This document shows positions 9,198 through 17,592 of a stretch of 64,000 nt of DNA, piece by piece. The notes beneath the pieces are model-generated. The model did not search any database. It had not been told where the DNA came from and was given only the letters and a program-made list of their open reading frames with translations. A program made the translations under genes and the position numbers. The DNA comes from an uncultured Sphingomonadaceae bacterium (GTDB lineage: Bacteria > Pseudomonadota > Alphaproteobacteria > Sphingomonadales > Sphingomonadaceae): NCBI GenBank assembly GCA_947497455.1, contig CANMGU010000002.1, positions 1,272,506 through 1,336,505 of the forward strand, in the 5' to 3' direction. The first letter of the stretch is position 1. The number at the start of each line of letters is the position of its first letter.

Positions 9198-10796
9198 TCA
9201 GCGGCCCGGGAAATCTTGTCCGGTTTGCACATCAATCGTGCCGCCGTCTTTTACGGGAACGACGCCACGACCAAACCAGACATAACGAGCGGTCGGTGTG
9301 CCCAGGATATTATCGTATTTTTCCTTCGCATAGTCCGCATCATAGCCCATCAGCGTGAGCGTGGTCGGGAACAGCTGGCTGAGACTGCGTCCTCCGTTCC
9401 CGGTTTTATAACTCTCTGCGACTTCCGGCGGCAGAAAGGCGACAAGCGGAACAGAAAATTCGGCTTTTACCGGATTTCCACTGCAATGGGGGGTGACGCC
9501 ATCCGTGATATTTTGACCGTGGTCGGACGTGTAGAATATTGCGACCTTGGAGCGATCGATACCGTCGAGTAGCGTGGCGAAAAAATCCTTCTTCGAATAG
9601 GTAATCGCCTTTTCATATTGCGCCTGCGTACTGCTGCTTTGGGGTAAGGCACCTTCGGGATAATGGTCTCGATACTGGAAATGCACGCCGCGCAGGATCG
9701 CATAGGTAAACTGCTTTCCCTCGCTTTTGAGGCTGGCGTTGATCGTGCGGGCGATGGTCAGATCGGTTTTCAGGCCGCTGGCAGCGTTTTGGTAGCTGTC
9801 AATCAACCCGCGTTCCGGTGGCTGTAACAGGTTTTGCGGCGGGCCAGTTACCTGTCCGTCAATCATGCTTGTCGTAAATCCGGCTTTGGCCGCATAGGCC
9901 CAGATGGATGGAGTTCGGCGCAGATCTGTGCGATTATCGACGGTACGGACGTTGACTCCTGATCGCATCGCGACATTGGATGGCGTGCTGCAATGCCCCA
10001 TGGATGCGGACTCACCAAAGTCGACATAGGCCGTGGTTGCCAGGTCGGGGCTGATGATTTGCTGAAAGGCGGAATAGGAGATGCTCTCGTCGATCAACCA
10101 TATGATTTTCTCGATGCCTTCGTCCTTGTTCGGCAGCGCCGTAACTGCTGCACGCTGCGGCGGTGGATCGGCGGTCAAGATGGTCGCTGCAAAGTTATAG
10201 AGATTGCGCTCGGCCGCCAGTGGATAGAAATTGAAGACCGGCCAAAGCAGAGATGGTGCGATGAGCAGCGCAAGGAACGCGGCGCTTCCCCTCTTGCCAG
10301 TCGAAGCGGCCTTCAGCTGACCGGGTAACGACTTTCTTATGGTCCGCGCGCCGAGCAGCAACAGCACACCGAAGATGAGTTTGCCTGTCGCAATGGCCAA
10401 TGGCTTCGTGAACTCACCCGCTGCTTCCCCGGCTTGCCGCGCTTCGGTGATGAGCCAGCCCGTTTTCTGCACATCGAGCATATTGCCGACAATTTGCCCA
10501 TAAACCATATTTACGCCGGCTGAGATGGTCACCGCGATGAGCAACACCGCAAACCAGCGGCGCGGCAAGAATATGACGGCGGTTAGCAGGACCACAGCCT
10601 GCAGCGCAAAGGATAAGGCGGCCCAAAAGGCACTGACAACGTCATGGGCCGCTGCGCGATACAGGATGGCGTGGGTGAGCGGCAGCTGATTGATCAATGC
10701 ATAGGCGGCACTGAACAGCAGAAAACCGGCAAGAAGCCGGCTGACATGCCATTTGTTGTCGGTGCTGTTGATCACGCGTTGTTTCTCACATCCCAT
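9198..10796 (-). CDS. Membrane sulfatase-fold enzyme, phosphoethanolamine-transferase-like
   Basis: The 532-residue inner-membrane protein has about five N-terminal membrane helices (to residue 190), then a periplasmic alkaline-phosphatase/sulfatase-fold domain. The metal-site motifs IIWLIDESISY, GHCSTPSN (Ser/Thr nucleophile region) and FYTSDHGQNI fit the EptA/CptA-like group that transfers phosphoethanolamine to lipid A or sugars. The exact acceptor cannot be told. Its stop lies eight bases from that of the serine hydrolase (convergent). Confidence 0.8.
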   Translation of the reverse strand: MGCEKQRVINSTDNKWHVSRLLAGFLLFSAAYALINQLPLTHAILYRAAAHDVVSAFWAALSFALQAVVLLTAVIFLPRRWFAVLLIAVTISAGVNMVYGQIVGNMLDVQKTGWLITEARQAGEAAGEFTKPLAIATGKLIFGVLLLLGARTIRKSLPGQLKAASTGKRGSAAFLALLIAPSLLWPVFNFYPLAAERNLYNFAATILTADPPPQRAAVTALPNKDEGIEKIIWLIDESISYSAFQQIISPDLATTAYVDFGESASMGHCSTPSNVAMRSGVNVRTVDNRTDLRRTPSIWAYAAKAGFTTSMIDGQVTGPPQNLLQPPERGLIDSYQNAASGLKTDLTIARTINASLKSEGKQFTYAILRGVHFQYRDHYPEGALPQSSSTQAQYEKAITYSKKDFFATLLDGIDRSKVAIFYTSDHGQNITDGVTPHCSGNPVKAEFSVPLVAFLPPEVAESYKTGNGGRSLSQLFPTTLTLMGYDADYAKEKYDNILGTPTARYVWFGRGVVPVKDGGTIDVQTGQDFPGR

Positions 10797-10854
10797 AACC
10801 GGGCAAAAGCCGGAAAAAGCTGGTAATTCGGGAATTTACCATGCCGTAAAGCCC

Positions 10855-11043
10855 TTAAGAAACGGTGACTGATGTCTGTTTTTGGACGTTTTTGCGGCCG
10901 TCTCGGTCCTTTTCTCCGCTTTTTGGCAATAGAGCCAAACGGTTGTCGAAGCGCATCATCTTTTCGTCGAAAGCGACTGCCTTCATAATCTCCTCTGGCA
11001 TAATTTGCTGGGGAGCCACATTGCGGTTTTGATTGTTACCCAT
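10855..11043 (-). CDS. Hypothetical small charged protein
   Basis: A 62-residue open frame starting MGNNQNRNVAPQQIMPEEIM, with a basic C-terminus (KSGEKDRDGRKNVQKQ). An internal ATG at 10986 is preceded by AGAGGAG at short spacing, so a 39-residue form starting there (10855-10986 incl. stop gives 43 residues) is also possible. No family is recognised. It lies between the sulfatase-like gene and the divergent secreted protein at 11085. It may not be a real gene. Confidence 0.3.
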   Translation of the reverse strand: MGNNQNRNVAPQQIMPEEIMKAVAFDEKMMRFDNRLALLPKSGEKDRDGRKNVQKQTSVTVS

Positions 11044-11084
11044 TCGGATCGCCACGCGGCTTTAAAAAAAGGGGGTGGTGCCAT

Positions 11085-11765
11085 ATGACAAACGTGGTTC
11101 GTAAATTGGTATTTCGGGAATTTTTGCCTACCGCATGGGCATGCTCCTTTTCCCGGCCCGGCAGCCCCGGTTCTGATACCCGAAGCGCCCTACCCCTAAT
11201 CTGCGCTTTGTTTGCGGCGTTATTGGCATCATCCCCTGTTTTTTCCACTTCCGCCTTCGCACAATCAGCAACCGCCACTCCGGCTGCAGCTCAAAAGCCA
11301 CCGCCGCCCTGTGCGAGTGCCGACCACCGTGCCTTTGATTTCTGGATCGGTGTCTGGGACGTCACGCCGGCAGGTAAAGACGCGCCTACCGCAATCAACA
11401 GCATCAGCGCGCAGCATGGCGGCTGTGTCATTCGCGAAGAATATAAGACGCAAGGTGGCTATACCGGAATGAGCATGAGCTTTTATGATGCGATCCGCAA
11501 AAACTGGCACCAGACCTGGATGGGTGCAGACGGCACTGCGTTGTTCATTGCTGGTGGACTCAACGCAAGCGGTGAAATGGTCCTGAGCAATGCCAACTGG
11601 CCTGGCTATGTTGCCGGTTCACCGATTAATCGGGTCACCTGGACGCCGACGCGCAACGGTGGTGTTGTCGAGAGCGTGCGCCAGCATTGGCAAAGCTCGT
11701 CAGATGGCGGAGAAAGCTGGTCAACCATATTTGACGGGACTTACGTCAAGCGCACAGAAAAGTGA
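11085..11765 (+). CDS. Secreted DUF1579-like protein
   Basis: The 226-residue product carries a hydrophobic export signal at about residues 35-58 (LPLICALFAALLASSPVFSTSAFAQ). The mature domain starts HRAFDFWIGVWDVTPAG, the typical opening of DUF1579-type lipocalin-like proteins, and continues with IREEYKTQGGYTGMSMSFYD and W-rich strands. The 30 residues before the signal look unconserved, so the real start may lie further in, although no ATG or GTG is available there. Function unknown. It converges on gmk. Confidence 0.7.
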   Translation: MTNVVRKLVFREFLPTAWACSFSRPGSPGSDTRSALPLICALFAALLASSPVFSTSAFAQSATATPAAAQKPPPPCASADHRAFDFWIGVWDVTPAGKDAPTAINSISAQHGGCVIREEYKTQGGYTGMSMSFYDAIRKNWHQTWMGADGTALFIAGGLNASGEMVLSNANWPGYVAGSPINRVTWTPTRNGGVVESVRQHWQSSSDGGESWSTIFDGTYVKRTEK

Positions 11766-11772
11766 CCAGGAT

Positions 11773-12438
11773 TTAGCTCCGCTCTTGCGCAACCAGATCC
11801 CGAACAAATCCGATCAATCCGGTCTGCCGCGATCGGCGCATCCGTTCGGTGGCGAGGATATTCTGAACCTTTGCGAAACAGGCTTGGAGATCGTCGTTGA
11901 TCAGGACATAGTCATAGCCGTCCCAATGGCTGATCTCGCTGGTGGCGCGCTGCATGCGGCTGTCGATAATTTCGTTGCTGTCCGTGGCCCGGGCCTCCAG
12001 CCGTTCCCGCAGCTCGGCGAGCGAGGGCGGCAGGATGAAGATGCGGACGACGTCTTCGCCTGCCCGTTGATAGAGTTGTTGGGTGCCTTGCCAGTCAATA
12101 TCGAACAGAACGTCCTGCCCATCCTCTAAATTTTTTTGAACTGGCGCTGCCGGCGTTGCATAACGATTGCCGAAGACGGTGGCATATTCGAGGAAGGAAT
12201 GGTCCGCGACCATCTCTTCAAACTCGTCGCCACTGACAAAATAATAGTCCTTGCCATGTTCTTCACCGGGGCGCTGTGGACGGGTCGTCACCGATACCGA
12301 CATCGCGATCTGATCATCGGCTTCTAACAGCATTCGTGCGAGCGTTGATTTGCCAGCACCAGAGGGTGAAGAGAGGACGAACAGCAGGCCGCGGCGGCTC
12401 AGTTCGTCATGCGGAAGGGAAGAAATATCGTCGGCCAT
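11773..12438 (-). CDS. gmk: Guanylate kinase
   Basis: Cytoplasmic enzyme that phosphorylates GMP to GDP with ATP in purine nucleotide synthesis. The 221-residue product has the P-loop SSPSGAGKST at 23-32, GMP-binding residues in SVSVTTRPQRPGEEHGKDYYFV, and the C-terminal helices with QRAxxEISHWDGYDYVLIN. Length and motif order are normal for the family. It is a single gene, convergent with the DUF1579-like gene eight bases away. Confidence 0.96.
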   Translation of the reverse strand: MADDISSLPHDELSRRGLLFVLSSPSGAGKSTLARMLLEADDQIAMSVSVTTRPQRPGEEHGKDYYFVSGDEFEEMVADHSFLEYATVFGNRYATPAAPVQKNLEDGQDVLFDIDWQGTQQLYQRAGEDVVRIFILPPSLAELRERLEARATDSNEIIDSRMQRATSEISHWDGYDYVLINDDLQACFAKVQNILATERMRRSRQTGLIGFVRDLVAQERS

Positions 12439-12605
12439 AGCGGCTATTGGCCGAGAAGGGTGCGCGCCGTCAAGATACTAGTCGCGATTGCTTGCAGATG
12501 TTACAGGACTGGCTGCTGCACTGTTCGGATGACAGGGTGGATTTTTATGTTTATCAACCGGTTGTAAGAGCTTTTGTCAGCAAAAAAATATGGTGATCTA
12601 GAATA

Positions 12606-13724
12606 ATGTTACAGGGCCGCGTCAGTACGATATTTTTCTCGGTCGGGATCACAATCATGATTGGCTGGCTGTTCTATGTCGGCAAGGATATTATCCTGCC
12701 GATCGTGACAGCGATCATCCTGCTTCAGATATTATATTCAGCCAGCGCAGCCGTTGCCCGCATCCCTGGCTTGGGGCGCTCACCCATGTGGGTGCGCGCG
12801 ACCTTGGCTTTGGTTGGCGTGATTCTTTTGCTATTCGCGATGTCGCGGATGCTGGTTGCCAGTTTGCAGACTTTGGTCCCTTCACTGCCGACCTATCAGA
12901 GCAATCTGGAAAACTTGTTTGCCACCTGGTTTCCCACGCCCACTGAGACAGCGGCGCTCCAGACCGATGTCGGTGATATGATGGCCTCGCCCGGCCGGAT
13001 GATCGATCGCGGCAGCGACGCGGTCGTAAAAGCGGTAAGCGAATTTGCCACCAAGTTGCTGACCGAAGTTGATATCGCGGCGATCGCACAATCGGTATTG
13101 TCATCACTGACCAGTTTTGGTGGTTTCGTCTTCATTACCATCCTCTACGCCTCTTTCATGCTCAGCGAGATTACCGGCTTTCCGGCAAAAGTGCAGCGGG
13201 CCTTTGGGAATGCCAGTGATTCCAAAGACACGATGAACATGATCGCGCGGATCAACCACGATATTGGCAGCTATCTGGCGACCAAGACGCTGATCAACAT
13301 CATGCTGGGGGTGATTTGCTGGGTCATCATGGTGACACTCGGTATCGAATATGCGGCGCTGTGGGCGATCATCATCGGCCTGCTCAACTATATTCCTTAT
13401 ATCGGTTCGATCGTCGGTGTTGCCTTTCCGGCGCTGTTCGCAGTCGCGCAATTTGGCACGCTGACCGTTCCATTGATCGCCACCGGCCTGATGACCGCAG
13501 CGCAGGTGATTATCGGCAATGTTGTGGAACCGCGCATGCTCAGCAAATCGGTTAATCTCAGTCCGATGGTGGTGCTGGTCGCGCTTTCCGTCTGGAGCAC
13601 GCTATGGGGTATTCCCGGTGCGATACTGGCGGTGCCGTTTACGACGATATTGATGATCATATTGGCCGGTCGCAAGGGCACCAAGCCAATTGCAGCTCTG
13701 CTGTCGAGCGACGGGAAAGTTTAA
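12606..13724 (+). CDS. AI-2E family transporter (PerM/YdiK-like)
   Basis: The 372-residue integral membrane protein has about eight helices. It shows the family hallmarks: an N-terminal helix pair, a soluble loop (about 85-150), and the C-terminal core LWAIIIGLLNYIPYIGSIVGVAFPALFA with the GxxxxIPyiG motif and GNVVEPRMLSKSVNLSPMVVLVAL. Substrates are unproven for most members. Its TAA overlaps the stop codon of the convergent MFS gene by four bases. Confidence 0.9.
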   Translation: MLQGRVSTIFFSVGITIMIGWLFYVGKDIILPIVTAIILLQILYSASAAVARIPGLGRSPMWVRATLALVGVILLLFAMSRMLVASLQTLVPSLPTYQSNLENLFATWFPTPTETAALQTDVGDMMASPGRMIDRGSDAVVKAVSEFATKLLTEVDIAAIAQSVLSSLTSFGGFVFITILYASFMLSEITGFPAKVQRAFGNASDSKDTMNMIARINHDIGSYLATKTLINIMLGVICWVIMVTLGIEYAALWAIIIGLLNYIPYIGSIVGVAFPALFAVAQFGTLTVPLIATGLMTAAQVIIGNVVEPRMLSKSVNLSPMVVLVALSVWSTLWGIPGAILAVPFTTILMIILAGRKGTKPIAALLSSDGKV

Positions 13725-15058
13725 GCGTCCTCGGACGCCGCTTTATGTTGTGGCGGCGTGAGACAAATGGCGGCGATCAGTGAGGCTCCCAGTAGTATCG
13801 CACCTATCAAGAACGCGAGATCATAGCTGCCAAATATATCGAAAATATAGCCTGCACCTGCCGGCGCCATAGCGACGAATGGTAAAAGCAGAGGTGCAAA
13901 TACCGAGTTGATTTTTGCAAAACTCTCCTGTCCGAAAAAATTGCTGGTGAGGGCAGGGGACAGAGCGAAAAATCCGCCATAACACAGTCCGAGCAGGAAG
14001 GCGGCAAAGCCAAGGCCGACCAGGCTGGTAAGAGTCCATAGCATGATGAAAGATGCCAGCATGGCGGCCATCATCGCGGCCATCAACCAGCGCAGTTCGA
14101 AACGGTCGCCAAGCCATCCTGCCGGTATGCGGCCCAGCCCGCTGCCGATGATGAAGACACTGACGATCGATGCAGTCTGGATTTTCGAGATACCGATGTC
14201 CGAAAGGTAGAGTGAGCCATGGGTGAGCAAGAAGGTCCCGATGCCCAGATAAGTAACGCTGATGGTCATGATGAAATAGACCGCGCGGGTTCGAAAAACC
14301 TCGCGGACGGTCCAGTTTCGGTCACTGCGATACGTGCGCGGCTTGGGCGCAGGCTTATGTGTGTCTGCGCGGGTCGCGAGCGGATCAAAATTATCAGGAT
14401 GCTGTCCGATATCTCCGGGCCGATTCACAATGAACTGAGTCAACAGCAACGCACCGACAACGGCTGCAGCGCTCACCAACCATCCTGATTGCCAGCTGCC
14501 AAATATCTCCATCACGCGAATCAGTATCGGCTGGGCAAAAAATCCGCCAAGGGCATTGCCGGTGAGGATGATTCCTAGGACTGTTGCCCGTTTGGCGCTG
14601 AACCAGTTGATGACCACGGTTTGTCCGCACAAGGGGCCGGCCAGTGCATTGGCCATGCCCATGAACAACCCCCAGATCAGCGTCCAGTGCCAGATCTGGG
14701 TGACGAAAAAGACAGTCATCAAAAGGCTAGCCAGCATCAGCACCAGACCGGTTGTCAAGGTGAACCTTACGCCTCTTTTCCCGATCATCCAGGCGGTCAG
14801 TGGATAGCTGAGGCCCAAGACCAGAAAACTGAGACTGTGCGCGAGGGATGCATCGCCGCGGTTCCAGTTCATATCCTCTACCATCGCCGGGAAAATGGCG
14901 GCATAGGCGAAATAGACGAACCCGGAGGCGGCAAACTGGATGAAGAATAAAAGCGCCGCGTTGTTCCAGCCATAGAATTTGCTGGCGGACTTTCCGTCAG
15001 ATGACGGGCGCTCTTCCTCGTTGGCTGGTGTTGCTGCCAAAGCCTTCTCCTGCGCCAT
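13721..15058 (-). CDS. MFS transporter, oxalate:formate-antiporter/monocarboxylate-like
   Basis: The 445-residue protein has the twelve-helix major facilitator layout with two six-helix halves and a long central loop around residues 205-235. The N-half has GLSYPLTAWMIGKRGVRFTL, a variant of the MFS loop 2-3 motif. GLGRIPAGWLGDRFELRWLM marks the same place in the C-half. The overall pattern fits the OFA/MCT branch; the substrate is not evident. The ATG at 15058 follows AGGAG; an upstream in-frame start at 15151 lacks support. Confidence 0.85.
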   Translation of the reverse strand: MAQEKALAATPANEEERPSSDGKSASKFYGWNNAALLFFIQFAASGFVYFAYAAIFPAMVEDMNWNRGDASLAHSLSFLVLGLSYPLTAWMIGKRGVRFTLTTGLVLMLASLLMTVFFVTQIWHWTLIWGLFMGMANALAGPLCGQTVVINWFSAKRATVLGIILTGNALGGFFAQPILIRVMEIFGSWQSGWLVSAAAVVGALLLTQFIVNRPGDIGQHPDNFDPLATRADTHKPAPKPRTYRSDRNWTVREVFRTRAVYFIMTISVTYLGIGTFLLTHGSLYLSDIGISKIQTASIVSVFIIGSGLGRIPAGWLGDRFELRWLMAAMMAAMLASFIMLWTLTSLVGLGFAAFLLGLCYGGFFALSPALTSNFFGQESFAKINSVFAPLLLPFVAMAPAGAGYIFDIFGSYDLAFLIGAILLGASLIAAICLTPPQHKAASEDA

Positions 15059-15210
15059 CTGTTCTCCTGACACCGGCGTTAGCAGCACAGGTGGCTGGTA
15101 GCAAAGCGGTTTGTGCAGAGAGCGATAATGGATTGGAAGCGGCGGGATCAATGGTTGCGTCGGACCGCATTGGTCGGTGGTGAATTTCGGATATCGTTGC
15201 TGTAGATTGA

Positions 15211-15240
15211 GTGCCTGCTTTGGGGGTGGAAGCGGACATT
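15211..15240. repeat. Degenerate interspersed repeat copy
   Basis: GTGCCTGCTTTGGGGGTGGAAGCGGACATT is an eroded form of the palindromic unit TGTCCGCTTT-GGGCGC-AAAAGCGGACA. It sits in the 218-bp gap between the MFS start and the small membrane protein gene. I see no other feature in that gap. Confidence 0.45.
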
Positions 15241-15276
15241 GGAACTGGACTTAGCCATAACGCAATGGCCAGTTGG

Positions 15277-15684
15277 TCACCGCTTATACGCTATATGCCC
15301 TTTCTTAAAGTAGGTCCGAAGCTCGATCACATCGATAATGCCACTTATCAGGGTCGTTACAACGACATAGCTGACAAACCAGAAAAGCGCTGGCGGGAGA
15401 TTATTCGTCATCAATTCATATAGCAAATATGGGACGATGAAGATCCAGTGCGCGTGCCCGGCAGGACCCATTAATTTGGAGAAAGGAGATCGTTTGTGGA
15501 TTTGACTGGCCACAATGCCCGATAAAATTCTCCCGAGCAGGATAACCACACCCGGCAATGTCTGAATAAAGATCAATCCACCGATGATCTGTGGCAATGG
15601 ATAGAAGCAAGCCCATAGCCTGATCGTCCAGGGCAAAGTGCCCATCGCATTGAACCAAACCCGCAGATCTTTAAATATCGTCAT
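15277..15684 (-). CDS. Hypothetical membrane protein
   Basis: The 135-residue protein has three to four hydrophobic segments: PQIIGGLIFIQTLPGVVILLGRIL, HWIFIVPYLLYEL and FWFVSYVVVTTLISGIIDVI. They are separated by a short basic loop (HKRSPFSKLMGPAGHAH). I do not recognise the family. It lies 29 bp after the PfpI-type gene on the same strand and may be cotranscribed with it. Confidence 0.65.
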   Translation of the reverse strand: MTIFKDLRVWFNAMGTLPWTIRLWACFYPLPQIIGGLIFIQTLPGVVILLGRILSGIVASQIHKRSPFSKLMGPAGHAHWIFIVPYLLYELMTNNLPPALFWFVSYVVVTTLISGIIDVIELRTYFKKGHIAYKR

Positions 15685-15713
15685 ATTATCAGACGTCCTG
15701 GTTTTTCTGACGA

Positions 15714-16394
15714 TCAGCCTATCGCAATCTGACGAATGCGGTCAGGTTGCATGACCGCTTCTGCACCAGCTTTGGCCATTTCCAGTGTTTTCGCATCCGC
15801 TAAGGTTGGATGACCGGTTCCAAATGGCGGCGCTGGATTATATTCAAGGATAAGTTCGATAACCCGGCCCATTTCTTCTCCAGCAAGCTGCCCTGCGATG
15901 GTCAATCCGATATCAACGCCAGCCGTCACACCGCCGCCAGTACAGCGATTGCGATCAACGACAACGCGCTCATGGACCGGGGTCGCGCCGAACGCCTCAA
16001 GCGTATCGATCACGGCCCAATGGCTAGCAGCTTTGTATCCCTTCAGAAGACCGGCTTTCCCCAGCAAAAGGGCTCCCGTGCAAACAGATACGATCCAACT
16101 GGCTGATTCTCCTTGCTTGGCCAGAAAATCCATTGTGGCCTGATCCTCCAGTATATCGATAGAAGGTGTGCCTCCACCCGGAACAAGGATGACGTCCGGT
16201 GCATTGGAAGCAGTCTCGAAGGTCGCGTCCACCATGATCGATGCACCTGTATCTGTTGGGTTTGCACCTGCCTCGCCAGCGACGATCTCGGTTTTGGCTC
16301 CTGAAATTTGCGCCAGTGGCTGTAAGGCGCCGATAAGATCCAATGTCGTGAATCCGGGATAGATAAGGGACTGAATCAGCATGATGTGCTCCAT
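15714..16394 (-). CDS. DJ-1/PfpI family protein (isonitrile hydratase-like)
   Basis: The 226-residue cytoplasmic protein of the class I glutamine-amidotransferase-like superfamily has its nucleophile Cys105 in SVCTGALLLGKAGLLKG. It also has the PGGG turn (VPGGGTPSID) and the C-terminal YNPAPPFGTGHP typical of isonitrile-hydratase-like members. Other members are chaperones, glyoxalases or regulator domains, so the reaction is unproven. Two starts compete: ATG 16394 and ATG 16382, the latter preceded by GGAG at good spacing. It diverges from a TetR gene across an inverted-repeat operator. Confidence 0.85.
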   Translation of the reverse strand: MEHIMLIQSLIYPGFTTLDLIGALQPLAQISGAKTEIVAGEAGANPTDTGASIMVDATFETASNAPDVILVPGGGTPSIDILEDQATMDFLAKQGESASWIVSVCTGALLLGKAGLLKGYKAASHWAVIDTLEAFGATPVHERVVVDRNRCTGGGVTAGVDIGLTIAGQLAGEEMGRVIELILEYNPAPPFGTGHPTLADAKTLEMAKAGAEAVMQPDRIRQIAIG

Positions 16395-16404
16395 AGGGTT
16401 GCAA

Positions 16405-16466
16405 TTTTGTACCGTTTCGTACATTTTTATCGAAACGTCAATAATTAAATGCGAAACAGTACAAAA
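16405..16466. promoter_or_regulatory. Inverted-repeat operator between PfpI-type and TetR genes
   Basis: TTTTGTACCGTTTCG (16405-16419) and CGAAACAGTACAAAA (16452-16466) are inverted copies with one mismatch in 15 bp. A third half-site, CGAAACG, lies at 16431-16437 and pairs with CGTTTCG at 16413-16419. The right arm reaches the A of the TetR start codon and the left arm lies 11 bp before the PfpI-type start. This fits autoregulation of the divergent pair by the TetR protein. Confidence 0.75.
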
Positions 16467-17077
16467 TGCCAGATTTAAAACCCAAACGGGGGCGCCCCGC
16501 GACAATCGACACGGACGCTGCGATGCAGTCTGTAGTGGAACTGTTCAGGTCAAAAGGCTTTGATGCCGTCTCTCTTGATGACTTGTCCGAAGCAACCGGA
16601 CTAAGTAGGCCCAGCCTATATCGCGCCTTTGGCAACAAGCTCTCGATGTATATTGCAGCAATGGATACATTTGGGGTGCAGGTCATGCAAAATGCTGTGC
16701 CACGGCTACATGCCACGAACGACCTCGAAACAGCACTAACCGATTTCTACACCGCCATGCTGTCCATTTACTATCGCGATAGTCAGGTGGCACCAGGATG
16801 TCTGGTCTTTGGCACAGCCCCTTCGAGTGCCGATGAGGTCAAAATTCAATCGCGACTGAAATTCGGGTTGGAGCAACTCGATGATCTGATGCGTTTGCGG
16901 ATTTTGGAATCGGCCCCGAACGGTAGCGCATCTCAGATCGAAACGGCAGTGTATCTCGCCTCCAATACTCTTGTCGCTTTCTCAGCAAGAGCCAAATCCG
17001 GCGCAACGGAAAGCGATCTTGTCGCGATGGGCGCGCAGACTGCCAAATCAATCGCATCCCTGCTGAAGCGGACTTAG
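16466..17077 (+). CDS. TetR/AcrR family transcriptional regulator
   Basis: The 203-residue repressor-type protein has an N-terminal helix-turn-helix (residues about 14-57: MQSVVELFRSKGFDAVSLDDLSEATGLSRPSLYRAFGNK) and an all-helical ligand domain. The ligand domain resembles the TetR_C_16/AcrR group with SQVAPGCLVFG. The start overlaps the last base of the inverted repeat at 16405-16466, so it probably controls itself and the divergent PfpI-type gene. The ligand is unknown. A repeat element begins eight bases after the stop. Confidence 0.92.
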   Translation: MPDLKPKRGRPATIDTDAAMQSVVELFRSKGFDAVSLDDLSEATGLSRPSLYRAFGNKLSMYIAAMDTFGVQVMQNAVPRLHATNDLETALTDFYTAMLSIYYRDSQVAPGCLVFGTAPSSADEVKIQSRLKFGLEQLDDLMRLRILESAPNGSASQIETAVYLASNTLVAFSARAKSGATESDLVAMGAQTAKSIASLLKRT

Positions 17078-17084
17078 CGACTGG

Positions 17085-17203
17085 CTAATGTCCGCTTTGG
17101 GCGCAAAAGCGGACACTAGGAATGCAGAAGTTGTCGGTCCGCAATGCGCCCCAATATCGGACGTTCCGATAAATTCCGCTTTCTCCCAAAAGCCGACCTT
17201 AGA
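17085..17203. repeat. Interspersed palindromic repeat, two modules
   Basis: Module one (17085-17119) is a near-perfect palindrome: CTAATGTCCGCTTT, spacer GGGCGCA, AAAGCGGACACTAG. Module two (about 17131-17203) contains GCGCCCCAATATCGGACGTTCCGAT and then TTCCGCTTTCTCCCAAAAGCCGAC. It matches the block at 29772-29840 closely. Open frames that cross it translate to a shared CAPISDVP string in both places, which marks them as spurious. Confidence 0.8.
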
Positions 17204-17204
17204 A

Positions 17205-17369
17205 TTAGAGTGCAGACTGCATACGGTTTTTAATCCGGCTAAGGCCGACAGGTGTGATTCCGAGATAAAGTGCAATCTCGTTTTGCGTAACGAGATTAGC
17301 AATGTCGGGCTTATTTTCTATTGGAAGCCGGTAGCCCGCTATTTCTTGTTCTTCGCACTTAGCACGTTG
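17205..17369 (-). pseudogene. C-terminal remnant of a Crp/Fnr-family regulator
   Basis: The - strand frame between stops encodes about 54 residues. It includes ANLVTQNEIALYLGITPVG and LSRIKNRMQSAL before a TAA. This is the helix-turn-helix end of a small Crp/Fnr-type regulator (compare the family pattern of Q-x-x-IASYLGITPExLSRIRK). The cyclic-nucleotide-binding domain is absent, an in-frame TGA lies upstream at 17370-17372, and there is no start codon. The remnant ends two bases before the repeat block at 17085-17203, and a different open frame overlaps it on the + strand. Confidence 0.6.
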
Positions 17370-17528
17370 TCATATGTTGTCGTGGCCGCATTTGCAGGAT
17401 CAATAAGCTCAGTCGAAAGTCCACAACCAGCCATCTATGCCACATTTTTCCTCTATGCAGTGCTATGGATTGGTTGGTTCCTATTTAGACGCTCTAGAAA
17501 GCAATCTCAAAAATCGACAGTTTCCTAA
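17283..17528 (+). CDS. Possible small membrane protein or fragment
   Basis: From a TTG at 17283 the frame encodes 81 residues with two strong hydrophobic segments: ARYFLFFALSTLSYVVVAAFAG and AIYATFFLYAVLWIGWFLF. A basic tail FRRSRKQSQK follows. No Shine-Dalgarno sequence or ATG is present, and the frame continues back into the repeat block, so this may be a gene that lost its 5' end. It overlaps the Crp-like remnant on the other strand. Confidence 0.3.
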   Translation: MRNEISNVGLIFYWKPVARYFLFFALSTLSYVVVAAFAGSISSVESPQPAIYATFFLYAVLWIGWFLFRRSRKQSQKSTVS

Positions 17529-17592
17529 GACCCGGATTGTCATATAAAGTACCAATCTAAATATTGGAACGGACAGGCTGGAGTATAAATCG

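Noticed and set aside
17088-17282. Start of an open frame with the string CAPISDVP
   Set aside because: The same string is produced by an unrelated frame at 29754-29999 because both cross the interspersed repeat. It is repeat-derived, not protein homology.
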